From Bryobacteraceae bacterium (GTDB lineage: Bacteria > Acidobacteriota > Terriglobia > Bryobacterales > Bryobacteraceae): a DNA stretch of 64,000 bases. Positions 63,998 to 64,000 of the stretch are shown piece by piece. Position numbers and translations under genes: made by a program. The stretch is from positions 691,757 through 755,756 of the forward strand of contig JANWVY010000001.1 in assembly GCA_025056455.1 (NCBI GenBank), given 5' to 3'. The notes below the pieces were generated by a model. That model had not been told where the DNA came from. It worked only from the letters and a program-made list of their open reading frames with translations, and made no database searches. Position 1 is the stretch's first letter; each line of letters starts with the position of its first letter.

Positions 63998-64000
63998 CGA

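Overview
The window looks like one contiguous piece of an Acidobacteriota chromosome, most likely a Solibacteres/Bryobacterales-type lineage. The reasons are an Oar-like TonB-dependent receptor of about 1130 residues with an N-terminal carboxypeptidase-regulatory domain, a paired PSD1-type (DUF1549/DUF1553) protein and DUF1501 protein, Tat-exported Gfo/Idh/MocA dehydrogenase, DUF4920, an Hfq-HflX pair, and several lineage-restricted secreted proteins. The DNA is GC-rich and densely coded on both strands. I saw no rRNA, tRNA, CRISPR array, transposase or phage gene. The taxonomic placement is inference from gene content.

Layout. 142-3167: Ca2+/Na+ exchanger and a NarL-type two-component system. 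3251-7307: a compatible-solute cluster, with a GpgS-type glucosyl-3-phosphoglycerate synthase, a second glycosyltransferase resembling mannosylglycerate synthase and an MscS-related membrane protein on one strand, converging on an MPGP-family HAD phosphatase. 7441-13860: secreted alpha/beta hydrolase, Mrp ATPase, large TonB-dependent receptor. 14000-16821: apbE-CBS-NhaD-like transporter operon. 16973-25007: Gfo/Idh/MocA dehydrogenase, GT39-like membrane protein, GH88 unsaturated glucuronyl hydrolase with a secreted lineage protein, CDGSH protein, and a membrane-bound spermidine synthase homologue. 25027-27157: histidine kinase plus a response regulator with an XRE-type output domain. 27266-34615: DinB, hfq, hflX, pgsA, a secreted phosphodiesterase, DUF4920, an epimerase. 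34781-35670: a badly decayed arylsulfatase pseudogene.

35696-42234 is a catabolic operon (SDR, MFS transporter, iolC, Cgl0159-type TIM barrel, mmsA/iolA) read away from a divergent IclR regulator, with a clear inverted-repeat operator between them. It encodes what looks like the lower half of inositol-type breakdown: kinase, candidate aldolase, semialdehyde dehydrogenase. 42358-48675 holds the PSD1/DUF1501 pair and a pectate lyase; with GH88, the TonB receptor and the dead sulfatase this points to life on plant or algal polysaccharides.

49182-56906 carries a reduced Tad pilus set (cpaB, tadB, tadC), flavin reductase, HU, a site-2 protease, two glycosyltransferases and a prepilin peptidase. 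The CpaB has a C-terminal part that reads like a secretin core, which could explain why no separate secretin gene is present. 56972-62066 is a complete membrane formate dehydrogenase operon (fdnG-fdnH-fdnI-fdhE). Its catalytic subunit is interrupted by an in-frame TGA at codon 197, exactly where selenocysteine is expected, followed by a SECIS-like hairpin. The window ends with an RraA-family protein and an aspartoacylase/succinylglutamate desuccinylase family protein.

Several genes have a -10 box ending 6-9 bases before the start codon and no Shine-Dalgarno sequence, suggesting frequent leaderless transcription; others (fdnG, HU, the GT at 6068) have strong ribosome binding sites.
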